Origin: Burkholderiales bacterium
GTDB taxonomy: Bacteria > Pseudomonadota > Gammaproteobacteria > Burkholderiales > Burkholderiaceae
Assembly (NCBI GenBank): GCA_947372535.1
Contig: CANBUA010000052.1
Location: 1 to 20,083 of the forward strand
Direction of reading: 5' to 3'
Length of the DNA: 20,083 nucleotides
Under the pieces are notes generated by a model. That model ran no database searches and was not told the origin of the DNA. It worked only from the letters and a program-made list of their open reading frames with translations. This document shows positions 8,702-16,200 of this stretch, piece by piece (the first letter of the stretch is position 1; each line of letters opens with the position of its first letter). A program made the translations under genes and the position numbers.

Positions 8702-10798
8702 TCAAGTCAAGGCTTTGACGAGGTGTCGGATCCGGGTCAATGCACGTCGGCGATTCTGTCGTTGAGCGCTCTTGATGCGTCGGCCTTGAGGGCTTGACGA
8801 CGACTCAAGCGGGCCATATCGCAAAGCATCGAGTTCATCGAGCCCTGCCAGCACGGATTGCTGGGTAAGGCTTGAGCCTTCGTGCCACGCCAGGGCCAGG
8901 TGTGACCGCCATCCGCTCGCACTGGCGGGCTGTGGCCCTTCGGGTTCGCCAAGGTCAAGCTGCTTCAAGCTCTGGTGCAACTGACGCAAAGGCCGATCCC
9001 ATTCCGAGCGATTTGTTTTTTCCCGATTGAGCCAAAGCAGAGCGCTGCCGCCCAGCCCCAGCGCGCCGATGATCCAACCCAGGATTTGGCTGAGGTCGTT
9101 CCAGTCTGGAGAGGACCAACCCAACTGCTTGAGCACGTCCATTTGCTGGTCTCGGCTGTATTGCAGCACCCACACGTTCCAGCGGTGATCGACCGCCTCC
9201 CACATCGAGCGGATGCGGCGCAGCGTGTCGATGTCGACCTGCACCAGGTTGCCCGGCAGCAGCGACAGCGGCCGCGGCCGGGGCGCTTGCTCGACGCGCT
9301 CGGGCGCTACCGCTGCGGTGGGATCAATGCGCAACCAACCTGCCTCGGGCGACCAGAACTCCGCCCAGGCATGGGCCTGGCTGTTGCGGACGATGTATTG
9401 GCCATCCATCGGATTGTTCTCTGCGCCCTGGAAGCCTGAGACGACCCTGGCGGGCACCCCCATGTTGCGCATCACCACCACGAAGGCCGTGGCAAAGTGT
9501 TCGCAAAAACCTGCCCGGCGATCCAGCCAGAAATCGTCGACCAGATGAGGCGTGTTCGGATCAAGCGGCAGACCCGGGCTGAGCGTGTAACGGTAGTTCT
9601 CGGTGCGGATGTGCTTGATCACGGCGATGGCCAGCGTGCGTGCATTGGCCACACGGTATTCAGGCCTGGCGTGAAGCGCTTCAGCCCAGGCCCGGGTGCG
9701 TGGGTTGAATCCCCTGGGCAACGCCAGCCAGCGTTGCAAGGCCTGTGTGCTCAGGTCTCGGCCATGCAAGGCCCCTGGCCAGGCCTGCGCCCTGATCACC
9801 AGGCGTTGATCGGGCGAGCCGGACTGCTGCCAAACGACACCCTGGCGTCTCAGGGTGACGCCTTGTGTGGGCAGGGTGACGCTTGCTTGCAAACTGCCAT
9901 CCAGCAGCGGGACCAGCCTCAAGGGTGAAGGCTCCAGCGTGAGTTCGTAGTCGATGCGAGGGCCTTGCGCCTCGATGCTTTCCTGCTGTTGCGACCGTGG
10001 CGCGGATTGCCAAGTGCGCCCATCGAAATCATCCAAGGTCGGCCCCCTGAAATACATCTCATGGGCCGCAGGCGGCTTGCCCATGAAGGTCAGGCGCATG
10101 GCGATGCTGTCATCCTGGGCCAGTTCCGCGATCTGGCCCAACTCAATGCTGTTGCTCAAGCCCGTGTGGTGCCTGTCATCAGTCCGTGACGACCACAAGG
10201 GACCAAAACGCGGAAATAGCACGAACAGAAGCACCATCAAGGGCAGGCCTTTGAACATCGCTTTGACCGCCACCTTGCCGACTTCCCGCAAAGGCGGGTG
10301 GCCCAGTGGCCGTTGTCCGAGTACGAGCGATGTCAGCAAGGCCCACACCCCGATCAGCATCATCAAGGCCGTGCCCAGGCTCTGGCTGTAGAGGAACTGC
10401 GTGAAGATCAAGAAGAAGCCCAGGTACAGACACACCAGGGCGTCACGCCGGGCCTTGAGCTCCAGGCTTTTCAAGGTGGTCAGGATCACCACCAGCGTGA
10501 TGCAGCTTTCTCGGCTGATCAGACTGGGGTATTGCAGGCGGGTCATGACCATGGCGGCCACCATCAGAAAGACCAGCCACCATCGCGATGGCAAGGGGGC
10601 TTCCCGCCAAGCCAGGCGGGCGCGCCAGGCCAAGGCCGTGACGGCGCCCAGAATGCACCACCAAGGCAGGTGCGAGGCATGCGGCACCATCACCCAGGCC
10701 AGGGTGGCCAGCAGCCACAAGGTGTCACGCGAATCACGACTGCGCCGGGCCCAACCAGGCAGCCAGGCCTGTCGTGAGCGTGACTGCAAGGCGGCCAT
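8702..10798 (-). CDS. tgpA: TgpA-like membrane protein with DUF3488 and transglutaminase-like domain
   Basis: Inner-membrane protein of 698 aa. Several membrane helices occupy residues 26-195 (DUF3488 region). A large periplasmic part follows, with the transglutaminase fold and its Cys-His-Asp triad: C432 in RAGFCEHFA, H476 in NSQAHAWAEFW and D492 in WLRIDPTAA. A last membrane segment lies near 572-590, and a cytoplasmic tail ending with LDELDALRYG resembles DUF4129. The Pseudomonas homologue TgpA is known to be essential and linked to the envelope; the true substrate is unknown to me. The ATG (10798-10796) shares its A with the TGA of the DUF58 gene, indicating translational coupling. A TTG at 10801 is an inferior alternative. 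Confidence 0.93.
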   Translation of the reverse strand: MAALQSRSRQAWLPGWARRSRDSRDTLWLLATLAWVMVPHASHLPWWCILGAVTALAWRARLAWREAPLPSRWWLVFLMVAAMVMTRLQYPSLISRESCITLVVILTTLKSLELKARRDALVCLYLGFFLIFTQFLYSQSLGTALMMLIGVWALLTSLVLGQRPLGHPPLREVGKVAVKAMFKGLPLMVLLFVLFPRFGPLWSSRTDDRHHTGLSNSIELGQIAELAQDDSIAMRLTFMGKPPAAHEMYFRGPTLDDFDGRTWQSAPRSQQQESIEAQGPRIDYELTLEPSPLRLVPLLDGSLQASVTLPTQGVTLRRQGVVWQQSGSPDQRLVIRAQAWPGALHGRDLSTQALQRWLALPRGFNPRTRAWAEALHARPEYRVANARTLAIAVIKHIRTENYRYTLSPGLPLDPNTPHLVDDFWLDRRAGFCEHFATAFVVVMRNMGVPARVVSGFQGAENNPMDGQYIVRNSQAHAWAEFWSPEAGWLRIDPTAAVAPERVEQAPRPRPLSLLPGNLVQVDIDTLRRIRSMWEAVDHRWNVWVLQYSRDQQMDVLKQLGWSSPDWNDLSQILGWIIGALGLGGSALLWLNREKTNRSEWDRPLRQLHQSLKQLDLGEPEGPQPASASGWRSHLALAWHEGSSLTQQSVLAGLDELDALRYGPLESSSSPQGRRIKSAQRQNRRRALTRIRHLVKALT

Positions 10799-11802
10799 CA
10801 ACGCTCACCTCCGGTATCCGAAGGCACGCCATCGCCCAGGCCCCAGACCGCCAAGTCATCCAGGCAGCGGTGCAAGTGGGCGGGACCAAACTGCCCGTCA
10901 CGCTGCAAGCCGGGCATCTTCAAGCCATAGGGCGGGCCACCATGCTGGGCCGTGCGTTCGGCCTGGACCAGCCACGCGGCCAGGCGGCTAAGCCGGGCTT
11001 CCGTGCCCAGGCCTTGGGTGGTCTCCCAGTCGATCCAGCGGGTGGCGGTTTGAAAGGCCTGGGTGGCTTCGCGCGAAATCGGATCCTGCCCATGGGCCAG
11101 TCGGATGGCCGACTTGCGCCAGACCACGGCATTGAGCGCATCGCCACGCCGCCATGGGCGCAGCTGTTGCGCATCTTCGTCACCAGAGGGTCGCATCACG
11201 CCACTTTCAGCCCCTGCTGCTGGCGAGCCTGGTGGCTCAGGCGGGGAGGCCTCCAGGGCGGGCCACACCAGAACAGGCGACGCAGCGCGCCAATAGGCCC
11301 AGGCACGGAACAGCCCGAGCGGGTAGGTGGTTTCGATGCGCCAACGCGGCAGCAGCATCCACCCGCGTGCAGACGTAGGCACGTTCAGCGCCGCTTCGGC
11401 CACGGCGTCCGGTGGGACTTCGCTGGCCACGGACTCTTCCAGGACCAGGCCATATCGACCCGGCTTGCCCGCGGGGCCTTGCAGCTTGATCGTCACGCTG
11501 AGCGGCTCTCCCGCATGCGCCCGGCTGGCCTTGCCCAGGCTCAATTGCAACCCTCTGAGGTTGGCGTGTGTGCTGGACATGGCCGACAGCCCGACGCCAC
11601 CCAGCAAGAAGGCCAATGCATAGGCCAGATTGAGTTGTTCATTGATGGCAGCTAGCAGCAACACCATGGCCACGAAGGCATACACCCAGCCACCCTTGCT
11701 CGGCACGATGTAGACATTGCGCTGCGTGAGCAGGAGCTGATCCCGGCGTGCAGACCGGGCATCCAGCCAACGCATCCAGCGGCGCTTCCACCAGGCCGGC
11801 AT
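10798..11802 (-). CDS. DUF58 domain-containing protein
   Basis: A 334-residue protein with two adjacent membrane segments near the N-terminus (about 38-78: VYAFVAMVLLLAAI and LAYALAFLLGGVGLSAM). A soluble part follows, with the DUF58 signature LRPWRRGDALNAVVWRKSA. DUF58 proteins contain a degenerate von Willebrand A-like fold and are nearly always encoded beside MoxR ATPases, presumably as the client or adaptor. The gene starts 14 nt after moxR and ends overlapping the tgpA start (TGATG), so the three are almost certainly cotranscribed. Molecular function is unproven. The protein is at the short end for the family. Confidence 0.9.
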   Translation of the reverse strand: MPAWWKRRWMRWLDARSARRDQLLLTQRNVYIVPSKGGWVYAFVAMVLLLAAINEQLNLAYALAFLLGGVGLSAMSSTHANLRGLQLSLGKASRAHAGEPLSVTIKLQGPAGKPGRYGLVLEESVASEVPPDAVAEAALNVPTSARGWMLLPRWRIETTYPLGLFRAWAYWRAASPVLVWPALEASPPEPPGSPAAGAESGVMRPSGDEDAQQLRPWRRGDALNAVVWRKSAIRLAHGQDPISREATQAFQTATRWIDWETTQGLGTEARLSRLAAWLVQAERTAQHGGPPYGLKMPGLQRDGQFGPAHLHRCLDDLAVWGLGDGVPSDTGGER

Positions 11803-11816
11803 GGGTCAGCGCCGTG

Positions 11817-12722
11817 TCAAGGCACCGGCACTGCGTGGAGCAGCGCCCGGGCATGTTCGGCCAGCGATCCGCCTTTGGGCGATGACACCACCAGCCGGTG
11901 CGCCACGGCGGGTACCCAGATGGAGGCCAAGTCTTGAGGCGATACATGGGCGCGTCCATCCAACAAGGCATGCGCCCTGGCCAGTTTCAGCAAGGACAAG
12001 CCAGCCCGCGGGCTCAAGCCCTGCTCACCCCACTGGCGTTGGCGCGTCGTGGCGATGAGTGCCTGCAAGTAATCCAGCAAAGGCTCGCTCACGTGGATGC
12101 TTGATACCAACCGCTGCTGCGCCTGCCATTGCTCAAGCGTCATCACCGGCAGCAGCTTGGCCAGTTGCTCGCGCTTGTCTTGGCCTGACAGCAGTTCGCG
12201 TTCTGCCTTGGGATCGGGGTAGCCCAGCGAAATGCACATGGCAAACCGGTCCAGTTGCGACTCGGGCAGCGGGTGCGTGCCCAACTGGGCCATCGGGTTT
12301 TGCGTGGCCAGTACAAAGAACGGTTGGGGCAGGGCGCGCGTGGCGCCTTCGATGGACACTTGGCGCTCCTCCATCACCTCCAGCAACGCGCTTTGCGTGC
12401 GCGGCCCGGCGCGGTTGATTTCGTCGGCCAGCAGCACCTGTGCGAACACCGGCCCGGGATGGAACACAAAGGACTCCGTGGCCCGCTCGAAGACGCTGAC
12501 GCCCAGCAGATCCGAGGGCATCAAGTCCGATGTGAACTGGACCCGCGAAAAGCTCAAACCGAGTGATTGCGCCAGCGCATGCGCCAAGGTTGTCTTGCCC
12601 ACACCTGGGATGTCTTCGATCAGCAAGTGGCCGTCGGCCAGCAGGCAAGTGACGGCCCATTCAATCTGGACTCGCTTGCCGATGATGATCGTGCTAACCT
12701 GATCTACGATTTTTTGCAGCAT
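11817..12722 (-). CDS. MoxR-family AAA+ ATPase
   Basis: Cytoplasmic ATPase/chaperone of 301 aa. Walker A is DIPGVGKTT (37-45), Walker B is VLLADEINR (97-104), the sensor-1 region is ATQNP (139-143), and the helical lid domain contains LSPRAGLSLLKLARAHAL. Known MoxR proteins help mature or activate partner proteins encoded alongside; the partner here is the DUF58 protein. AAGGTGA lies about 4 nt upstream of the ATG at 12722, supporting this start. It is the first gene of the minus-strand operon and diverges from the deacetylase-like gene, with only 53 bp between the start codons. Confidence 0.95.
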   Translation of the reverse strand: MLQKIVDQVSTIIIGKRVQIEWAVTCLLADGHLLIEDIPGVGKTTLAHALAQSLGLSFSRVQFTSDLMPSDLLGVSVFERATESFVFHPGPVFAQVLLADEINRAGPRTQSALLEVMEERQVSIEGATRALPQPFFVLATQNPMAQLGTHPLPESQLDRFAMCISLGYPDPKAERELLSGQDKREQLAKLLPVMTLEQWQAQQRLVSSIHVSEPLLDYLQALIATTRQRQWGEQGLSPRAGLSLLKLARAHALLDGRAHVSPQDLASIWVPAVAHRLVVSSPKGGSLAEHARALLHAVPVP

Positions 12723-12775
12723 GTCGTCACCTTACATGAACACAGCCACACGCACATAGTGGCGAGGAGACATTC

Positions 12776-13714
12776 ATGGCGACTGGATATTTCACGCACC
12801 CCGCGTGTCGCCGGCACGACATGGGTGGCAACCACCCCGAGTGTCCGCAACGCCTGGCGGCCATCGACGACCACCTTCGTGCTCAAGGGCTCGATGCCAT
12901 CTTGACGCCTGTTGAGGCCCCCGAGGCACAGCCCAGCGATCTGGGCCTGGCCCATGATGCCGACTACGTCCTGGGCATGCTCGAGACCCTGGGCCGACTC
13001 AAAGCCACCGGCACACGCCGCTCGCTGGACCCCGACACCCTGGCCATGCCCGCCACGCTGGATGCGGCATTGAGGGCCGCCGGAGCCGCTGTGGCCGCGA
13101 CCGATGCCGTCATCGATGGTCAGCTGGACAACGCTTTTTGTGCCATCAGGCCGCCTGGTCACCACGCCACCAAGCACGAGGCCATGGGCTTTTGCTTCTT
13201 CAATAACGTGGCGGTTGCCGCCAAGCATGCGTTGGAAGAGAGGGGCCTTGGCAAGGTCGCCGTGGTCGATTTCGATGTCCATCACGGCAATGGCACCGAG
13301 GACATCCTGGCGGGTGACGAACGCGTCCTCATGGTGGGCTTTTTCCAGCATCCCTTCTACCCCTACACCGGCACCCACCCCCTGGGCCGCAACATGGTCA
13401 ATGTGGCCTTGCCGGCGCGCTCCGATGGGCATGCGGTTCGTGAAGCTGTGAGCCAGCGCTGGATCCCCGCGCTCGATGCGTTCAAGCCCGACATGATCTT
13501 CATCTCTGCCGGTTTCGATGGACACCGTGAGGATGACATGGGCGGCCTGGGCCTGGTCGAGGCGGACTACGCCTGGATCACCGAGCAGGTGATGGCAGTG
13601 GCTGCGCGCTGGTCCCAAGGACGTGTGGTGTCTTGCCTGGAGGGCGGTTATGCCTTGTCTGCGCTGGCCCGTTCCGTGGCCGCTCATGTGAGGGCATTGA
13701 GCGGCGTCTGCTGA
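12776..13714 (+). CDS. Class II histone-deacetylase-like amidohydrolase
   Basis: Zinc amidohydrolase of the HDAC/acetoin-utilisation/acetylpolyamine-hydrolase superfamily, 312 aa, cytoplasmic. Diagnostic motifs: HPECPQRL (20-27), RPPGHHA with the charge-relay His129/His130, GFCFFNN (138-144), DFDVHHGNGT (165-174, zinc ligands D167 and H169), SAGFDGHRED (zinc ligand D248) and LEGGY with catalytic Tyr292. In bacteria such enzymes remove acyl groups from polyamines or protein lysines; the substrate cannot be read from sequence. AGGAG at 12765-12769 sits 6 nt before the ATG, a strong ribosome site. It starts a plus-strand run with the MscS channel gene 21 nt downstream. Confidence 0.94.
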   Translation: MATGYFTHPACRRHDMGGNHPECPQRLAAIDDHLRAQGLDAILTPVEAPEAQPSDLGLAHDADYVLGMLETLGRLKATGTRRSLDPDTLAMPATLDAALRAAGAAVAATDAVIDGQLDNAFCAIRPPGHHATKHEAMGFCFFNNVAVAAKHALEERGLGKVAVVDFDVHHGNGTEDILAGDERVLMVGFFQHPFYPYTGTHPLGRNMVNVALPARSDGHAVREAVSQRWIPALDAFKPDMIFISAGFDGHREDDMGGLGLVEADYAWITEQVMAVAARWSQGRVVSCLEGGYALSALARSVAAHVRALSGVC

Positions 13715-13735
13715 AATTTTTTTGGCTGCGTCAAA

Positions 13736-15064
13736 ATGGCGCGCATGACACCGACGACTGTTCACGCACACCCGCTCACGGCTCAGGAAATGGCGCAGTT
13801 GCTGCACCAATTGCAGCAACCCGCCGCCTTGTTGGAGATCTTGGCTGTCCTGCTCTGTCTGGGCGGCGCCTGGGCACTGGTCCGTTTTTGGCGTGGCCAC
13901 CACACCCAGATCGGCGGCGATTCCATCTGGTTCGGCGACCACATCGTCGATGGCGTGCTCTTCCCTGCATTGGCGCTGTTGATGGCATTGGGTGCCAGGC
14001 GGTTGTTGGTCGAAGAAATCCCACTGGCCGTGTTCAGGCTGGCTGTTCCGATCCTGCTGTCGCTGGCCGTCATTCGACTGACTGTCAAGGTGCTACGCGC
14101 CGCCTTCCCCAAGTCCACGGCTGTGGCAGCTGTCGAGAAAACGGTCTCCTGGGGCGTGTGGATCGGCACCGTGGCCTGGGTCACCGGTGTGTTGCCACTG
14201 GTGCTCGACGAGCTCAACGACATCACCTGGAAGATCGGCAAATCGACCCTCACCCTGCGCAACATCCTGGAAGGCGTGCTGTCGGCCATTCTGGTGTTGA
14301 TCTTGTCCTTGTCGGTCTCGGCCGCGGTCGAACGGCGCCTGCTCAAGGGTGCGACGGACAACCTCTCCTTGCGCAAGATCATGGCCAATGCCTTGCGGGT
14401 GATCATGCTCAGCGTGGGCCTGATGATGGCCTTGTCCGCTGCTGGCGTGGACCTGACCGCCTTGTCGGTGCTGGGTGGTGCCGTGGGCGTGGGCCTGGGC
14501 TTTGGTTTGCAGAAGCTGGCGTCCAACTACATCAGCGGCTTCGTGATCCTGGCCGAGCGCAGCCTGCGCATTGGCGATCTGGTGAAGGTGGACAACTTCG
14601 AAGGCCGCATCACCGACATCAACACGCGTTACACCGTGATCCGCTCGGACGCTGGCCGCGAGGCCAATGTGCCCAACGAGATGCTGATCACCCAGCGGGT
14701 GGAAAACGCCTCTCGGGCCGACAGCAAGATCATGCTGACCACCAAGATCCAGGTGGTCTATGGCACGGACATCGAATGGCTGAGCCCTTTGCTGATCAAG
14801 GCCGTGGCGGCGGTCCCTGGCATCCGCGACGATCCGGCGCCTGGCGTGTACCTGTCGGCCTTCACCATCGATGGCATCGAAATCACCGTGTCTTTCTGGC
14901 CCACCAGCCCTGGCGAAGGCGATTTGGCGCCGCGCTCGCGCGTGAACCTGGCCATCGTCCGCTGCCTGGCGTCGCTGAACGTGGACATTTCCTTTGTGCC
15001 ACATGGGGTACTGGAGGCGCCACCAGCCACCACGCCGCATGAGTTATCCTCCGACGCAACATGA
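13736..15064 (+). CDS. MscS-family mechanosensitive ion channel
   Basis: Inner-membrane channel of 442 aa, larger than E. coli MscS (286 aa), with extra N-terminal helices. Hydrophobic segments lie near 32-50, 72-88, 98-117, 137-157, 177-197 and 221-238. The pore helix TM3 has the Gly/Ala pattern SVLGGAVGVGLGFGLQKLASN (about 244-264), followed by SGFVILAERSLRIGDLVKV (267-285) and the cytoplasmic beta and alpha/beta domain typical of MscS. It would release solutes during osmotic down-shock. The ATG at 13736 is used; 13745 is possible, and neither has a clear ribosome site. The stop overlaps the pssA start as ATGA (15061-15064). Confidence 0.92.
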   Translation: MARMTPTTVHAHPLTAQEMAQLLHQLQQPAALLEILAVLLCLGGAWALVRFWRGHHTQIGGDSIWFGDHIVDGVLFPALALLMALGARRLLVEEIPLAVFRLAVPILLSLAVIRLTVKVLRAAFPKSTAVAAVEKTVSWGVWIGTVAWVTGVLPLVLDELNDITWKIGKSTLTLRNILEGVLSAILVLILSLSVSAAVERRLLKGATDNLSLRKIMANALRVIMLSVGLMMALSAAGVDLTALSVLGGAVGVGLGFGLQKLASNYISGFVILAERSLRIGDLVKVDNFEGRITDINTRYTVIRSDAGREANVPNEMLITQRVENASRADSKIMLTTKIQVVYGTDIEWLSPLLIKAVAAVPGIRDDPAPGVYLSAFTIDGIEITVSFWPTSPGEGDLAPRSRVNLAIVRCLASLNVDISFVPHGVLEAPPATTPHELSSDAT

Positions 15065-15918
15065 ACGATACCCGTCCCGTGCCCCAAGACCCCAACCTCC
15101 CTTCGACCTTGGTCGATGACGTCGATGACCTGGACGATGCGCCTCGGCCTCGTCGCAAGGGCATCTACATCCTGCCCAATCTGTTCACCCTGGCCGCTTT
15201 GTTCGGGGGCTTCTACGCCATCGTGATGGCCATGAACGGCCAGTTCGAGCAGGCGGCTTATGGCATCTTCTGCGCAGCGGTGCTCGACAGTCTCGATGGG
15301 CGCGTCGCCCGCCTGACCAACACCCAAAGTGCCTTTGGCGAGCAGATGGACAGCCTCTCGGACATGGTGTCTTTTGGCGCCGCGCCTGCCTTGATCGTCT
15401 ACGAATGGGCGCTCAAGGGCCTGGGCAAGCTGGGCTGGATCGCCGCATTCATTTACTGTTCCGGTGCCGCTTTACGCCTGGCCCGTTTCAACACCAACAT
15501 CGGTGTGGTGGACAAGCGCTTCTTCCAGGGCTTGCCCAGCCCTGCGGCCGCGGCCTTGGTCGTTGGCCTGATCTGGGTGGTGACCGACATCGGCGAAAGC
15601 GCCCGCACCTTGCCCTGGATGGTCTGGCTGGCCTTTGCCTTTACCCTGTATGCAGGGCTGACCATGGTCACCAACGTGCCCTTTTACAGTTTCAAGGACA
15701 TCAGCTTCAAGCGCACGGTGCCCTTCATCGCCATCGTGGCGATCGCGCTGGGTATCGCGGTCATCAACCTGCACCCGGCTGGCGTGTTGTTCGGCATCTT
15801 CGTGATCTACGGTTTGTCCGGCTACGGCGTGTTCATCTGGAAGCGCCTCCAGGGCAAGCGGGTCAGCGTCATCTCGACCTCGACGGACGAGCCTGAAGAA
15901 GAAGGCCTGCACCGCTGA
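15061..15918 (+). CDS. pssA: CDP-diacylglycerol--serine O-phosphatidyltransferase
   Basis: Integral membrane enzyme making phosphatidylserine from CDP-diacylglycerol and serine, the precursor of phosphatidylethanolamine. The complete CDP-alcohol phosphatidyltransferase signature is present with exact spacing: D76, D79-G80, A83-R84, G93, D97 and D101. About seven to eight hydrophobic segments follow from residue 38 to 260. At 285 aa it is the type II (Bacillus-like) PssA common in betaproteobacteria, not the E. coli peripheral type. The acidic N-terminus (DDVDDLDD) and Glu-rich C-terminus are cytoplasmic tails. It is translationally coupled to the upstream MscS gene by ATGA. leuA follows after a 282-nt region with its own promoter and attenuator. 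Confidence 0.95.
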   Translation: MNDTRPVPQDPNLPSTLVDDVDDLDDAPRPRRKGIYILPNLFTLAALFGGFYAIVMAMNGQFEQAAYGIFCAAVLDSLDGRVARLTNTQSAFGEQMDSLSDMVSFGAAPALIVYEWALKGLGKLGWIAAFIYCSGAALRLARFNTNIGVVDKRFFQGLPSPAAAALVVGLIWVVTDIGESARTLPWMVWLAFAFTLYAGLTMVTNVPFYSFKDISFKRTVPFIAIVAIALGIAVINLHPAGVLFGIFVIYGLSGYGVFIWKRLQGKRVSVISTSTDEPEEEGLHR

Positions 15919-15963
15919 ACCGCTTTTTGAGGGCTTTTGCCCAGGTCGGCCTTGGCCGCTGCA

Positions 15964-15972
15964 TGCTATATT
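15964..15972 (+). promoter_or_regulatory. Extended -10 promoter of the leuA leader
   Basis: TGC (15964-15966) directly precedes TATATT (15967-15972), 5/6 of the -10 consensus with the TGn extension. No good -35 hexamer occurs 16-18 bp upstream, which is tolerated by extended -10 promoters. Transcription should begin near 15978-15981, at or next to the ATG of the leader ORF (15980). Confidence 0.5.
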
Positions 15973-15979
15973 TCCTGTC

Positions 15980-16042
15980 ATGACTTCGTTTCAACGTCCT
16001 GCATCGCTGCTACTAAGCTTGGGAAACCCCCGGGCGCGTTGA
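15980..16042 (+). CDS. leuL: Leucine leader peptide (leuL-like), 20 codons
   Basis: A short ORF, too small for usual gene finders, encodes 20 residues beginning MTSFQRPAS, then LLLSL, then GNPRAR. Residues 10-12 and 14 are leucine, and the codons are CTG-CTA-CTA-AGC-TTG (16007-16021). CTA is otherwise rare in this GC-rich window, which makes two in a row notable. No ribosome-binding sequence precedes the ATG, and the promoter position suggests a leaderless transcript. The ORF lies upstream of an attenuator and leuA, as in classical leucine attenuation. The peptide is the sensor, not a functional protein. Confidence 0.75.
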   Translation: MTSFQRPASLLLSLGNPRAR

Positions 16043-16087
16043 TCACTGACGTCTGTACGACAGTACCTTTTCTTGCATCACGGCCCG
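16031..16087 (+). promoter_or_regulatory. Antiterminator pairing of the leu attenuator
   Basis: Bases 16031-16043 (overlapping the end of the leader ORF and its stop) can pair with 16077-16087 in 11 base pairs with two single-base bulges (16036 and 16040). The pairing consumes 16081-16087, almost the whole 5' arm of the downstream terminator. A ribosome stalled on the Leu codons leaves 16031-16043 free, so transcription continues. A ribosome reaching the stop codon at 16040-16042 covers it. The pairing was traced by hand; no folding energy was computed. Confidence 0.6.
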
Positions 16088-16116
16088 CCAAGCGCATCTT
16101 GCGGGCCGTTTTGTTT
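16081..16116 (+). terminator. Attenuator terminator upstream of leuA
   Basis: CGGCCCGC (16081-16088) pairs perfectly with GCGGGCCG (16101-16108). The stem is extended inward by AAG/CTT after one bulge, with a 5-nt loop. TTTTGTTT (16109-16116) follows. It lies 84 nt before leuA, so it must be read through for leuA expression from the leader promoter. Confidence 0.82.
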
Positions 16117-16200
16117 GGCAAAGACACCTCCAAGCCACGGCAAGCCGCAAGGATCTTTCAGGTTCGTGATTTGACGTGTTTTTGCCATTGAAAGACCAAC

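Noticed and set aside
12704..13942. 412-codon minus-strand frame spanning the deacetylase-like gene
   Set aside because: The plus strand encodes all zinc-site motifs. The antisense frame runs across two genes and has no domain features.
13633..15042. 469-codon plus-strand frame overlapping the MscS gene
   Set aside because: The alternative frame translates to Gly/Arg/His-rich sequence without membrane helices, whereas the other frame has a textbook MscS pore helix.
15927..15958. Short hairpins after pssA (GGGC/GCCC and CGGCC/GGCCG) as a pssA terminator
   Set aside because: The stems are only 4-5 bp, one has a 2-nt loop, and no T-run follows.
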